Shown here piece after piece: positions 37,712 through 46,367 of a stretch of DNA of 64,000 nt. Under the pieces are notes generated by a model, which was not told where the DNA came from, did not search any database, and saw only the letters and a program-made list of their open reading frames with translations. The stretch comes from Stutzerimonas azotifigens DSM 17556 (GTDB lineage: Bacteria > Pseudomonadota > Gammaproteobacteria > Pseudomonadales > Pseudomonadaceae). The DNA lies in contig NZ_KE384418.1 in NCBI RefSeq assembly GCF_000425625.1, forward strand, positions 24,164-88,163, written 5' to 3'. Position numbers and translations under genes: made by a program. The stretch's first letter is position 1. Each line of letters opens with the position of its first letter.

Positions 37712-37854
37712 CCGCTCGCATGAAAAAGCTCGGCTTCCAGCTCCTGATGGGCGATCACCTCGCGCGCAGCGTGCGAGGGATCTCCTGCGCGCCGCCGTGG
37801 AACAGGCTCTGACGTTTCGTTCTCCGCCTTTTCCATTGCTGCAAGGAGCCGATC

Positions 37855-38934
37855 ATGGCCGACCTGTTTGAAAACCCCATGGGCCTCATGGGTTTCGAGT
37901 TCATCGAATTCGCCTCGCCCACCCCCGACGTCATCGAGCCGGTGCTGGAAAGCATGGGCTTCACCCACGTGGCCAACCACCGCTCGAAGGACGTGGCGCT
38001 GTACCGCCAGGGCGAGATCAACGCCATCGTCAACCGCGAGCCGAAGAGCCACGCCGCCTACTTCGCCGCCGAGCACGGGCCGTCGGTGTGCGGCATGGCC
38101 TTTCGCGTGAAGGATTCCCACCAGGCCTACGCCAAGGCGCTGGAGCTCGGCGCCCAGGCGGTGGACATGCCCACCGGGCCGATGGAACTGCGCCTGCCGG
38201 CGATCAAGGGCATCGGCGGCGCACCGCTGTACCTGATCGACCGCTTCGGCGAAGGCAGCTCGATCTACGACATCGACTTCGTGTTCCTCGAGGGCGTCGA
38301 CCGCCACCCGGTGGGCGCGGGGCTGAAGCTCATCGACCACCTGACGCACAACGTCTACCGCGGGCGCATGGCCTACTGGGCGGACTTCTACGAGAAGCTG
38401 TTCAACTTCCGCGAGATCCGCTATTTCGACATCAAGGGCGAGTACACCGGCCTGACCTCCAAGGCGATGACCGCGCCGGACGGCATGATCCGCATCCCGC
38501 TGAACGAGGAATCGAGCAAGGGCGCCGGGCAGATCGAGGAGTTCCTCATGCAGTTCAACGGCGAGGGCATCCAGCACGTGGCCTTCCTCACCGACGACCT
38601 GATCAAGACCTGGGACGCGCTCAAGGCCCGCGGCACGCCCTTCATGACCGCGCCGCCGGATACCTACTACGAGATGCTCGAAGGCCGCCTGCCGAACCAC
38701 GGCGAGCCGGTGGAGGAACTGCGCTCGCGCGGCATCCTGCTCGACGGCACCTCTGAGGGCGGCGAGCGCCGGCTGCTGCTGCAGATCTTCTCCGGCACGC
38801 TGCTCGGCCCGGTGTTCTTCGAGTTCATCCAGCGCAAGGGCGACAGCGGCTTCGGCGAAGGCAACTTCAAGGCGCTGTTCGAGTCGATCGAGCGCGACCA
38901 GATCCAGCGCGGGGTGCTGAGCACGGCGGAGTAG
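37855..38934 (+). CDS. hpd: 4-hydroxyphenylpyruvate dioxygenase
   Basis: A 359-residue non-heme iron enzyme, converting 4-hydroxyphenylpyruvate plus oxygen to homogentisate and CO2. The iron ligands are His162 ([12 protein letters not shown]), His241 (IQHVAFLT) and Glu323 ([12 protein letters not shown]), the classic 2-His-1-carboxylate triad of Pseudomonas HPD. The sequence [20 protein letters not shown] is typical. AAGGAG precedes ATG 37855. It follows maiA on the same strand and provides the substrate for HmgA. Accumulating homogentisate would form pyomelanin if hmgA were lost. Confidence 0.97.
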   Translation: MADLFENPMGLMGFEFIEFASPTPDVIEPVLESMGFTHVANHRSKDVALYRQGEINAIVNREPKSHAAYFAAEHGPSVCGMAFRVKDSHQAYAKALELGAQAVDMPTGPMELRLPAIKGIGGAPLYLIDRFGEGSSIYDIDFVFLEGVDRHPVGAGLKLIDHLTHNVYRGRMAYWADFYEKLFNFREIRYFDIKGEYTGLTSKAMTAPDGMIRIPLNEESSKGAGQIEEFLMQFNGEGIQHVAFLTDDLIKTWDALKARGTPFMTAPPDTYYEMLEGRLPNHGEPVEELRSRGILLDGTSEGGERRLLLQIFSGTLLGPVFFEFIQRKGDSGFGEGNFKALFESIERDQIQRGVLSTAE

Positions 38935-38980
38935 GGCGTTCGCGGTCGAGACGGCCCACAGGGCCTTCGCGCCGAGCCTT

Positions 38981-39028
38981 TCCCTTCTCCCTGCGGGAGA
39001 AGGTGGCCCGCAGGGCCGGATGAGGGCC
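38981..39028 (-). repeat. Intergenic repeat, family A, inverted copy
   Basis: CCCTTCTCCCTGCGGGAGAAG, then GTGGCCCGCAGGGCCGGATG, i.e. family A on the opposite strand, between hpd and the TetR gene. Confidence 0.78.
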
Positions 39029-39105
39029 GCAGCGCCGACCATCAGACCTTGAGCTCTCCCGCCAAAGGCGTAGCATGACACTCGACATCTAAAGGCGAGG
39101 GTGCC

Positions 39106-39672
39106 ATGCGTTATTCCGAAGACCACAAGGCCCAGACCCACCGGCGCATCATCGAGGAGGCGGCGCGGCGGTTCCGTCGCGACGGCGTCGGCGCGACCGG
39201 CGTGCAGGCGTTGATGAAGGCGCTGGATCTCACCCACGGGGGCTTCTACGCGCACTTCAAGTCCAAGGACGAACTGGTCGAGACGGCCCTGCGCCACTGC
39301 GCCGACGAGCTGGACGCGCGCACCGCGCAGAGCCTGTCCGGCGAGCAGCCGCTGGCGACCCTCGTTCGCCACTACCTGTCCCGCCGGCACCGCGACGACC
39401 CGGCGCAGGGCTGCCCGCTGCCGACGCTGTCGGCCGAACTGGGCCAGCGCGGCCAGGCGAGCCCGGTGACCGACGAGGTGGTCGCCAGCCGCCTGGCGCA
39501 GCTGGAGGCGCTTCTGGCGGACGGGCAGGAAGCGACGCTGATGCTCAGCGCCATGGTCGGCGCCCTGGTGCTGTCGCGCAGCGTGGCCGATCCGGCGCTG
39601 TCCGACCGCATCCTCGAGCAGACCCGCGCCAGCCTGCTCGAGCGGGCCGGCGCGGGTACGCCGCAGGCCTAG
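39106..39672 (+). CDS. TetR-family transcriptional regulator
   Basis: A 188-residue TetR/AcrR repressor. The HTH is RRIIEEAARRFRRDGVGATGVQALMKALDLTHGGFYAHFKSKDEL, the group whose C-terminal domain has the ADGQEATLMLSAMVGALVLSR pattern. It overlaps the 3' end of the convergent SDR gene by 4 bp, so it is tightly linked to the SDR-MFS pair and is the likely local repressor. A palindrome at 41738 between the MFS and thioesterase genes is a candidate operator. Ligand unknown. Confidence 0.92.
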   Translation: MRYSEDHKAQTHRRIIEEAARRFRRDGVGATGVQALMKALDLTHGGFYAHFKSKDELVETALRHCADELDARTAQSLSGEQPLATLVRHYLSRRHRDDPAQGCPLPTLSAELGQRGQASPVTDEVVASRLAQLEALLADGQEATLMLSAMVGALVLSRSVADPALSDRILEQTRASLLERAGAGTPQA

Positions 39673-40472
39673 GCACCCGCTCGATAGCGCGGGGCCGGCT
39701 GGTTGCGCGACAGGTTGGGCCCCAGCGCGGCGCGTGCCGTCAGCAGGCGCTCCCAGTCCGCGGCATCCGGCAGAGAGGGCAGGGTGACCGTCTCGCCCAG
39801 GTCGAAGCCGCGCAGGGCGGCATCCACCATCTTTTCCGCCTCCATCACCATCTGCGCCGGCAGGTGCTCCAGGCTGCCGCTGCTGCGCTCCCAGATTTGG
39901 GTGCGGGTGACACCGGGCAGCACCGCCTGCACCCGCACACCGGCCGGCGCCAGTTCCGCCTGCAACGCTTCCGACAGGCTCAGCACGTAGCCCTTGGTGG
40001 CGGTGTAGGCGACGTTGAACAGACCCGGCGCCAGCGCCACCACCGAACCCAGGTTGACGATGGCGCCGCGCCCGGCGGCGGAGAAGTTGGCGGCCGCGGC
40101 CTGCGCCAGCCGTGTCGTCGCGGTGACGTTCAGGGCCAGCATGCGTAGCAGCGCGGCGGGGTCGGCCTCGGCCAGCCGGCCCTGCATGGCCATGCCGGCG
40201 TTGTTGACCAGCAGGTCGATGATGGCGTCGCCCCGCAGGCGTTCGGCCAGGGCATCGAGCGCCTGTGGATCGGTGAGGTCGGCGACCAGCACTTCCACGT
40301 GCACCTCGTGGGCGCCTTCCAGGCGACCGGCGAGGGCCTCCAGGCGTGCGCGGTCGCGGGCGACCAGGATCAGGTCGTGGCCGCGCGCGGCCAGGCGGTC
40401 GGCGTAGACCGCGCCGATGCCGCTAGAGGCGCCGGTGATCAGCGCCGTTCCTCGGTTGTTGGCAGCTTGCAT
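39669..40472 (-). CDS. Short-chain dehydrogenase/reductase
   Basis: A 267-residue classical SDR. The cofactor motif is TALITGASSGIG (residues 9-20). NNAGMAMQGR follows, and the catalytic residues are in NLGSVVALAPGLFNVAYTATKG (Ser143, Tyr156, Lys160). ATG 40472 has AGGAGAACTCCC upstream, which fixes the start; the open frame extends 970 bp beyond without meaning. It is downstream of the MFS gene on the same strand (26 bp apart), and converges with the TetR gene. The substrate is unknown; metabolite reduction and resistance are both possible. Confidence 0.92.
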   Translation of the reverse strand: MQAANNRGTALITGASSGIGAVYADRLAARGHDLILVARDRARLEALAGRLEGAHEVHVEVLVADLTDPQALDALAERLRGDAIIDLLVNNAGMAMQGRLAEADPAALLRMLALNVTATTRLAQAAAANFSAAGRGAIVNLGSVVALAPGLFNVAYTATKGYVLSLSEALQAELAPAGVRVQAVLPGVTRTQIWERSSGSLEHLPAQMVMEAEKMVDAALRGFDLGETVTLPSLPDAADWERLLTARAALGPNLSRNQPAPRYRAGA

Positions 40473-40498
40473 GGGAGTTCTCCTGTGTGGCTTGCCGA

Positions 40499-41707
40499 TC
40501 AGTCGGCAGGGACGTCGGCCAACCGGGTGGCCGGCCGTGGGTTGAGCAGGTGGAAGGCGAGCAGGGCGAGAGCGGCGAACGCCAGGTGGCTGATCAGCAG
40601 CGGCCAGGCGTTGCCATCGGTCAGGGCATGCAGCAGCAGGCCGCTGAGGGTGGCGCCGGCCATCTGCGCAAAGCCCATGAAGCCCGCGGCCAGGCCCGCC
40701 CGGTGGGCGTTCGGCAGCACCGCGCCGGCCACCGCGGAGGGCAGCACCATGCCACCGCCGAGGGTCACCAGCACCTGTGGCAGGGACAGGCCGAGCACGC
40801 TCAGCCCGAACAGCCGTGTGATCAGCAGGGTGAGCAGCGCGCCGCTGGCTACCAGCGCGACGCCGATGGCCACCAGCCGCTGCGGGCCCAGGCGGCCGAT
40901 GCAGCGTTGGGTGATCAGCGCTCCGACGATCAACCCAGAGACGATGGCGCCGAACACCCAGCCGTACTCGGCCGGCGTCAGCCCCAGCAGCCCGACGTAC
41001 ACCGCCGGGGAGCCGGCGATCATGCTGAACATCGCACCGTAGGTGCCGGCGATGGTCAGCGCCAGGGCCAGGAAGGCGCGGCTGCCGAGCAGGTCGGCGT
41101 ACTGCCGGGCCAGGCTGCGCAGGCGGCCGGCGTGCGGGTCGGGATGGTGGTGGGTCTCCTCGGTCAGCACGACCACCAGCAGCAGGGTGGCCATGCCCAG
41201 CAGCAGCGAGGCGAGCAGCGGCGCGCGCCAGCCACCATAGGCATTCAGCAGCCCGCCGGCCATCAGCGCCAGGACGACGGTGGCGAGCATGCCGATCACC
41301 GTTCTGGCCAGCGCCGGCCCGGCCTGTGCCTGCCAGACGTCGCGCACCATGGCGCGTGCCAGCACCAGGCAGGCGCAGGCGCCGAAACCTTGCAGCGCGC
41401 GAGCGGCGACGAACTCGGCGAGACCGGTCGCAGACAGCATCCACAGCGTGGCGACGAGGTAGACCACCAGCCCGCCGAGCAACACCGGGCGCCGCCCGAC
41501 GCGGTCGGACAACGGGCCGAGCACCAGCTGGCCGAGGCCGAAGGCCGCGACGAAGGCCGACAGCGCCTGCACGCCGCTGCCGGGCGGCGCCTCCAGCACC
41601 CGTTCCAGCGCGCCGAGGCTGGGAACGATCAGCTGGGTGGAGGCTTCGCCGAGTGCGGTGAGCAGGATGAGGATCGGCAGCAGGGTACGGGTGGAAAGCG
41701 TGGCCAT
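40499..41707 (-). CDS. MFS exporter of the Bcr/CflA type
   Basis: A 402-residue, 12-helix major facilitator. The start LPILILLTALGEASTQLIVPSLGAL and motif A GPLSDRVGRRPVLLGGLVVYL place it with Bcr/CflA/MdtL drug exporters; the segment SARALQGFG-like ARALQGFGACACLVLARAM is motif C. It leads the MFS-SDR pair and is transcribed away from the thioesterase at 41816. A palindromic operator lies in the shared intergenic region. Efflux of a toxic or aromatic compound is likely, but the substrate is unknown. Confidence 0.93.
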   Translation of the reverse strand: MATLSTRTLLPILILLTALGEASTQLIVPSLGALERVLEAPPGSGVQALSAFVAAFGLGQLVLGPLSDRVGRRPVLLGGLVVYLVATLWMLSATGLAEFVAARALQGFGACACLVLARAMVRDVWQAQAGPALARTVIGMLATVVLALMAGGLLNAYGGWRAPLLASLLLGMATLLLVVVLTEETHHHPDPHAGRLRSLARQYADLLGSRAFLALALTIAGTYGAMFSMIAGSPAVYVGLLGLTPAEYGWVFGAIVSGLIVGALITQRCIGRLGPQRLVAIGVALVASGALLTLLITRLFGLSVLGLSLPQVLVTLGGGMVLPSAVAGAVLPNAHRAGLAAGFMGFAQMAGATLSGLLLHALTDGNAWPLLISHLAFAALALLAFHLLNPRPATRLADVPAD

Positions 41708-41737
41708 TAGGGATTCTCGTAGGTGCCGTGGCTGTTT

Positions 41738-41755
41738 ACATGATGGTCGTCATGT
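41738..41755. promoter_or_regulatory. Palindromic operator between MFS and thioesterase genes
   Basis: ACATGA-TGGTCG-TCATGT is a perfect 6-6-6 palindrome in the 108-bp divergent intergenic region, 31 bp from the MFS start codon. It is typical in size for a TetR-family site; the regulator at 39106 is the obvious candidate. Confidence 0.55.
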
Positions 41756-41815
41756 GTTTTATATGTTGACCATAATTCAAAGAGCCCCGCAACCGCCGCA
41801 CAAGGAAAAATCCAG

Positions 41816-42367
41816 ATGAATTACGCAGAACGCGAAGAGAAACTGGCCGCCTGGCTGGAGGCCGAACGAGCCATGCGCAGCCGCCTGGCGCCGACCGGCA
41901 CGGTGCCGCTGCGCGAGGTGGCGCAGATGCACCCGCACGCCTTCTTCGACGGCATCGGCAAGGGCGAGCTGCCGCGGCCGCCGATCGGCGAGTTGCTGGG
42001 TTTCGTCCCCATCGAATGGGCGCCGGGCTATTTCCTGTTCCAGGGCTCGCCGCACGAGGCGCACTACAACCCGCTGGGCAGCGTGCATGGCGGCTACGCC
42101 GCGACCCTGCTGGACTCCTGCATGGGCTGCGCGATCCATACGCGGCTGGACGTGGGCCAGGGCTACACCACCACCGACCTGCGCATCAGCTACCTGCGCG
42201 CGCTGACGGCGGCGGTCGGCCCGGTGCGGGCCGAGGGGCGGGTGATCCACGTCGGGCGCTCGACGGCGGTGGCGGAGGGCCGGCTGTACGATGTCGACGA
42301 CCGTCTCTACGCGGTTGGCTCGACCACCTGCCTGATCCTGGACATGCGCCCGCGCGCAGCTTGCTAG
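41816..42367 (+). CDS. PaaI-type hotdog thioesterase
   Basis: A 183-residue single hotdog-fold acyl-CoA thioesterase. HEAHYNPLGSVHGGYAATLLDSCMG contains the Asn, HGG and Asp/Glu positions of the PaaI active site, and TTDLRISYLRAL the second strand pair. It hydrolyses aromatic or medium-chain acyl-CoAs. It is divergent from the MFS-SDR pair and converges on hmgR with a 12-bp gap. It is a second, distinct enzyme from the one at 51456. Confidence 0.9.
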   Translation: MNYAEREEKLAAWLEAERAMRSRLAPTGTVPLREVAQMHPHAFFDGIGKGELPRPPIGELLGFVPIEWAPGYFLFQGSPHEAHYNPLGSVHGGYAATLLDSCMGCAIHTRLDVGQGYTTTDLRISYLRALTAAVGPVRAEGRVIHVGRSTAVAEGRLYDVDDRLYAVGSTTCLILDMRPRAAC

Positions 42368-42379
42368 GCGCTCGCCGTC

Positions 42380-43171
42380 CTAGGCGGCGGGAGAGCAGTC
42401 CCCGCCCATGCGGGCGCTGATCGCCCGGGCACTGGCCAGCAGCCGGCGGGCGGCTTCGCCGTCCGCTTCGGCGGTGAAGCCGGGCGCGGCGCCGACCACC
42501 GTGAGCACGCCGACCAGCCGCCCGCCGGTGGCGAACAGCGGTGCCGACAGCGCATGCACGCCGGCCATCAGCAGGCCGTGCACCGGTTGCAGGTGGGTGC
42601 GGCGAATGGCTTCGGTGGTCGCGGCCAGCGCCGCGGCGTCGCGTGCATCCGGGCGGGCGAGCTCGGCCTCGCGCAGCGGCGTGGTCTCGGCGTCGGGCAG
42701 GAAGGCGTTGAACACCAGCCCGGTGGACGAGCCCAGCAGCGGCAGCACCGAACCGACCTGGGTGACCAGGGTGACCGCACGCACCGCCTGTTCCACGTGC
42801 ACCACGGTCGGCCCGTGGTTGCCCCACACGGCCAGGAAGCAGGTCTCGTTGACCTGGTCGCGCAGCTCGGCGAGCGCCGGCGTGGCCACCTTCACCACGT
42901 CCAGCCGGCCGATCGCCGCCAGCCCGACGAACAACGCCGCCGGGCCGAGGCCGTAGTGGTTGGTGCTCACGTCCTGCTCGGCGAAGCCGCTGGCGATCAG
43001 CGCCTGCAGGTAGCGGTGGACCTTGCTCGCCGGCATGCCGACGTGTTCGGCCAGGCGCGAGAGAGAGGTCGCCGGAGCCAGCTCCGCGAGGCCCCTGAGG
43101 ATGTCCGTACCCACCTCGGCAGCCTGCACCTTCTGCCGCCGGGGCGCCGCCTCTTCGATCGCGCGTGTCAT
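42380..43171 (-). CDS. hmgR: IclR-family regulator of homogentisate genes
   Basis: A 263-residue IclR regulator: N-terminal winged helix (AEVGTDILRGLAELAPATSLSRLAEHVGMPASKVHRYLQALI) and an effector domain (AYCTS-type signature replaced by VLPLLGSSTGLVFNAFLP). It is divergent from hmgA across about 100 bp that contains a perfect palindrome. In P. putida and P. aeruginosa, HmgR is an IclR repressor at this position and responds to homogentisate (known). The symbol rests on context. The same palindrome before maiA suggests it also controls maiA-hpd. Confidence 0.88.
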   Translation of the reverse strand: MTRAIEEAAPRRQKVQAAEVGTDILRGLAELAPATSLSRLAEHVGMPASKVHRYLQALIASGFAEQDVSTNHYGLGPAALFVGLAAIGRLDVVKVATPALAELRDQVNETCFLAVWGNHGPTVVHVEQAVRAVTLVTQVGSVLPLLGSSTGLVFNAFLPDAETTPLREAELARPDARDAAALAATTEAIRRTHLQPVHGLLMAGVHALSAPLFATGGRLVGVLTVVGAAPGFTAEADGEAARRLLASARAISARMGGDCSPAA

Positions 43172-43208
43172 GAACTCAGCCGTCCGCCAGGAAAGGCCGA
43201 GTTATAGC

Positions 43209-43237
43209 TTGACGGTGCTGGGCTTTCAAATTACGTT
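43209..43237 (+). promoter_or_regulatory. Likely sigma-70 promoter of hmgA
   Basis: TTGACG at 43209 and TACGTT at 43232, with 17 bp between. The -10 region overlaps the left edge of the palindromic operator, so repressor binding would block polymerase. A TTGACGG at 36974 stands in the same relation to the maiA operator. Confidence 0.5.
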
Positions 43238-43238
43238 T

Positions 43239-43257
43239 TGCGTAAATTGGTTACGCA
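43239..43257. promoter_or_regulatory. HmgR operator upstream of hmgA (perfect palindrome)
   Basis: TGCGTAA-ATTGG-TTACGCA is a perfect 7-5-7 palindrome 16 bp before the hmgA ATG. A second, overlapping inverted pair TTACG-TTTTG-CGTAA (43231-43245) lies on its left. A close copy occurs before maiA at 37009. Confidence 0.75.
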
Positions 43258-43273
43258 AAAAAAAGAGAAGGCC

Positions 43274-44587
43274 ATGCACGCACAAGAACAATCCGAGGTG
43301 ACGCTTTCCTATCAGTCCGGTTTCGGCAACCAGTTCGCCAGCGAAGCGCTGCCCGGCGCGCTGCCGGTCGGGCAGAACTCGCCGCAGAAGGTGCCCTACG
43401 GGCTCTATGCCGAGCTGCTGTCCGGCACCGCCTTCACCGTGCCGCGCAGCGAGGCGCGGCGGACCTGGCTGTACCGCATCCATCCGTCCGCCAGGCATGG
43501 CCGGTACCGCCGGCTCGAGCGCCAGCTGGCCGGCGGCGAGCTCGGCGAGCCGACGCCCAACCGCCTGCGCTGGAGCCCGCTGGAGCTGCCCGCGGCAGGC
43601 ACCGACTTCCTCGACGGCCTGGTGCGCACCGCCGCCAATGGCGACGCCCGTCAGCCGCAGGGCGCGAGCCTCTACCGCTACGCCGCCAACCGCTCGATGG
43701 AGCGGGTGTTCTACGATGCCGACGGCGAGCTGCTGATCGTCCCGCAGCAGGGCCGCCTGCAGCTGTTCACCGAGCTCGGCCTGCTGGAGATCGCGCCGCT
43801 GGAGATCGCGGTGGTGCCGCGCGGGATGAAGTTCCGCGTGGCCCTGCCGGACGGCGAGGCGCGCGGCTACGTCTGCGAGAACCACGGTTGCCCCCTGCGC
43901 CTGCCCGATCTCGGCCCGATCGGCAGCAACGGCCTGGCCAACCCGCGCGACTTCCTCGCCCCGGTGGCCTTCTACGAGGACCGCCAGGCGCCGGTCGAGC
44001 TGGTGCAGAAATTCCTCGGTGAACTCTGGGCCACCGAACTCGACCACTCGCCGCTGGACGTGGTCGCCTGGCATGGCAACCACGTGCCCTACAAGTACGA
44101 CCTGCGCCGCTTCAACACCCTCGGCACGGTGAGCTTCGATCATCCCGACCCGTCGATCTTCACCGTGCTCACCTCGCCGAGCGCGATCCACGGCATGGCC
44201 AACATCGACTTCGTGATCTTCCCGCCGCGCTGGATGGTGGCGGAGCACACCTTCCGCCCGCCGTGGTTCCACCGCAACCTGATGAACGAATTCATGGGCC
44301 TGATCCAGGGTGCCTACGACGCCAAGGCCGGCGGCTTCCTGCCCGGCGGCGCCTCGCTGCACAATTGCATGAGCGCCCACGGCCCGGACCAGGCTTCCAC
44401 CGAGCAGGCCATCGCCGCCGAGCTCAGGCCGCACAGGATCGATAACACCATGGCCTTCATGTTCGAGACCGGCCAGGTCCTGCGCCCGACGCGCGAGGCC
44501 CTGGAGAGCCCGAGCCTGCAGCCTGACTACGACCAATGCTGGGCCGGCCTCGGCCGCACCTTCGACCCGAACGGACGCCAACCATGA
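43274..44587 (+). CDS. hmgA: Homogentisate 1,2-dioxygenase
   Basis: A 437-residue ring-cleaving dioxygenase, homogentisate plus oxygen to maleylacetoacetate. The start [21 protein letters not shown] is diagnostic. The iron ligands are the His in WFHRN, the Glu in NEFMG and the His in CMSAHGPD. An earlier ATG at 43238 would place the operator inside the coding region; I chose ATG 43274, preceded by AGAGAAGG. It overlaps fahA by 4 bp (ATGA), showing translational coupling. Loss of this enzyme in Pseudomonas causes brown pyomelanin. Confidence 0.97.
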   Translation: MHAQEQSEVTLSYQSGFGNQFASEALPGALPVGQNSPQKVPYGLYAELLSGTAFTVPRSEARRTWLYRIHPSARHGRYRRLERQLAGGELGEPTPNRLRWSPLELPAAGTDFLDGLVRTAANGDARQPQGASLYRYAANRSMERVFYDADGELLIVPQQGRLQLFTELGLLEIAPLEIAVVPRGMKFRVALPDGEARGYVCENHGCPLRLPDLGPIGSNGLANPRDFLAPVAFYEDRQAPVELVQKFLGELWATELDHSPLDVVAWHGNHVPYKYDLRRFNTLGTVSFDHPDPSIFTVLTSPSAIHGMANIDFVIFPPRWMVAEHTFRPPWFHRNLMNEFMGLIQGAYDAKAGGFLPGGASLHNCMSAHGPDQASTEQAIAAELRPHRIDNTMAFMFETGQVLRPTREALESPSLQPDYDQCWAGLGRTFDPNGRQP

Positions 44588-45879
44588 CCACGACTGCCTC
44601 CACCAGCTGGGTGGCCTCGGCCAACCGCCACGCGGATTTCTCCCTCGCCAACCTGCCGCTCGGCGTATTCAGCCGCGACGGCCTGAGCCCGCGCGGCGGC
44701 GTCGCCATCGGCGACTGCATCCTCGACCTTCAGGTCGCCTGCGAGGCCGGCCTGTTCCAGGGCGAGGCGCTGGACGCCGCGCGGGCAGCCGGCGGCGACA
44801 GCCTCAACGCCTTCTTCGCGCTCGGCGCGCCGGCCCGCCGGGCGCTGCGCGCTGCGCTTCAGGCCCTGCTCGGCGAAGGCAGCGCGCAGCGCGCGCAGGC
44901 CGAAGCGCTGGGCGAGCGCCTGCTGCAACCGATGGGCGCGTGCCGCCTGCACCTGCCGGCGCGGGTGGGCGACTACACCGACTTCTATGTCGGCATCCAC
45001 CATGCCACCAACGTCGGCAAGCTGTTCCGTCCGGACAACCCACTATTGCCGAACTACAAGTACGTGCCCATCGGCTACCACGGCCGCGCCTCGACCATCG
45101 GCGTCTCCGGCGAAAGCGTGCGTCGGCCCAACGGCCAGACCCTGCCGCCAGGCGCCAGCGAGCCGAGCTTCGGCCTGAGCAGGCGGCTCGATTACGAACT
45201 GGAACTGGGCATCTGGATCGGCCCCGGAAACACGCGCGGCGAGCCGATCGGCATCGCCGAGGCGGGCGAGCACCTGGCCGGCCTCTGCCTGCTCAACGAC
45301 TGGTCGGCGCGCGACCTGCAGGCCTGGGAATACCAGCCGCTGGGGCCGTTCCTGTCGAAGAGCTTCGCCACCACGGTGTCGCCCTGGGTGGTCATGCCCG
45401 AGGCGCTGGAGCCGTTCCGCTGCGCGCAGCCGGCCCGTCCGCAGGCCGATCCGCAGCCGCTGCCGTACCTGTTCGACGTGCACGACCAGCAGCGGGGCGC
45501 CTTCGACCTCGAACTCGAGGTGCTGCTGCAGACCGAGGCCATGCGCGCCAAGGGGCTGCCGGCCGAGCGCATCACCCTGAGCAGCACCCGCCACATGTAC
45601 TGGACGGTGGCGCAGCTGGTGGCACACCACAGCGTCAACGGCTGCGCCCTGCAGCCGGGCGACCTGTTCGGCTCCGGCACCCTGTCCGGCGAGACGCCCG
45701 AGAGTTGTGGCAGCCTGCTGGAGATCACCAGGGGCGGCAAGCAGCCGCTGACGTTGCCGGGCGGCGAGACGCGCACCTTCCTCGAGGACGGCGACGAGGT
45801 GATCCTGCGCGCCCGCGGCGTGCGCGAGGGTGGACCGTCGGTCGGCTTCGGCGAGTGTCGCGGGCGGGTGGTCGGCTGA
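44584..45879 (+). CDS. fahA: Fumarylacetoacetase
   Basis: A 431-residue hydrolase, the last step of tyrosine catabolism, splitting fumarylacetoacetate to fumarate and acetoacetate. [22 protein letters not shown] carries catalytic and metal-binding residues. [21 protein letters not shown] [14 protein letters not shown] and [20 protein letters not shown] are the metal-binding and closing segments. [17 protein letters not shown] is near the end. It starts at ATG 44584 overlapping the hmgA stop. The long (about 430 aa) animal/bacterial form is present, not the short FAH-domain hydrolase. Confidence 0.97.
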   Translation: MTTTASTSWVASANRHADFSLANLPLGVFSRDGLSPRGGVAIGDCILDLQVACEAGLFQGEALDAARAAGGDSLNAFFALGAPARRALRAALQALLGEGSAQRAQAEALGERLLQPMGACRLHLPARVGDYTDFYVGIHHATNVGKLFRPDNPLLPNYKYVPIGYHGRASTIGVSGESVRRPNGQTLPPGASEPSFGLSRRLDYELELGIWIGPGNTRGEPIGIAEAGEHLAGLCLLNDWSARDLQAWEYQPLGPFLSKSFATTVSPWVVMPEALEPFRCAQPARPQADPQPLPYLFDVHDQQRGAFDLELEVLLQTEAMRAKGLPAERITLSSTRHMYWTVAQLVAHHSVNGCALQPGDLFGSGTLSGETPESCGSLLEITRGGKQPLTLPGGETRTFLEDGDEVILRARGVREGGPSVGFGECRGRVVG

Positions 45880-45969
45880 ACGCGGGGCGGGCGTAGGGCA
45901 GCGTGTGGAGCGGTCTTGACCGCGATCGGCTGGCCGCCCTGTCGCGGTCGAGACTGCTTCCACGAGAAG

Positions 45970-46048
45970 CATCGCCCCGAGGTCGGGCCTCCCACAGAAG
46001 CAGGGGGGGCTCAGCGGGTCCTGTGGGAGGCGTGCCCTCGCGGCGAGG
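45970..46048. repeat. REPIN-like inverted pair, family B
   Basis: ATCGCCCCGAGGTCGGGCC-TCCCACA faces CTGTGGGAGGCGTGCCCTCG-CGGCGA. It is nearly identical to the copy at 29343. A short REP-like arm (GGTCTTGACCGCGAT) lies just before it at about 45910. Confidence 0.8.
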
Positions 46049-46090
46049 AATGATGGTGGAGCCCATTCGCGGTCGAAGACCACTCCCACA

Positions 46091-46228
46091 CAGGCTGCGT
46101 GAACGTCGCGAGCGAAGGTCAGGCAAGGGGAAAGCAGGCGAAAAAGCGCAGTTTACAAGTGGTAAATGAGCATTTTTAGCCTGTTTTCAACGCAGCATGA
46201 CCGAGCGCAGTACTTTTCACACAGCCTG
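46091..46228. mobile_element. MITE-like fold-back element, copy 2 (diverged)
   Basis: About 138 bp. The ends CAGGCTGCGTGAACGT and, inverted, CAGGCTGTGTGAAAAGT match the termini of the element at 25426. The centre (GCGAAAAAGCGCAGTTTAC, then GTAAATGAGCATTTT and AGCCTGTTTT) is nearly the same. It has no ORF and no obvious target duplication. With the REPIN it fills 45880-46367 between fahA and the nitroreductase gene. Confidence 0.75.
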
Positions 46229-46367
46229 TACAGACAAGCCCTGCATTCCCGGCGGTGATGTGCATCGCCTTGCGACAGGGCCTGCGCTAGGCTGGTCCGA
46301 GGTTTTTCGCAAACAGGACCCCGCTCATGCCGCAGTCTCGTTCGACAGCCTCCGCCGGGAGGCCCCG

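Noticed and set aside
37720..37811. A 30-codon open frame between maiA and hpd (MKKLGFQLLMGDHLARSV...).
   Set aside because: No ribosome site or family similarity, and part of the frame is Arg-rich as in random GC-rich DNA; a leader peptide cannot be excluded but is not supported.
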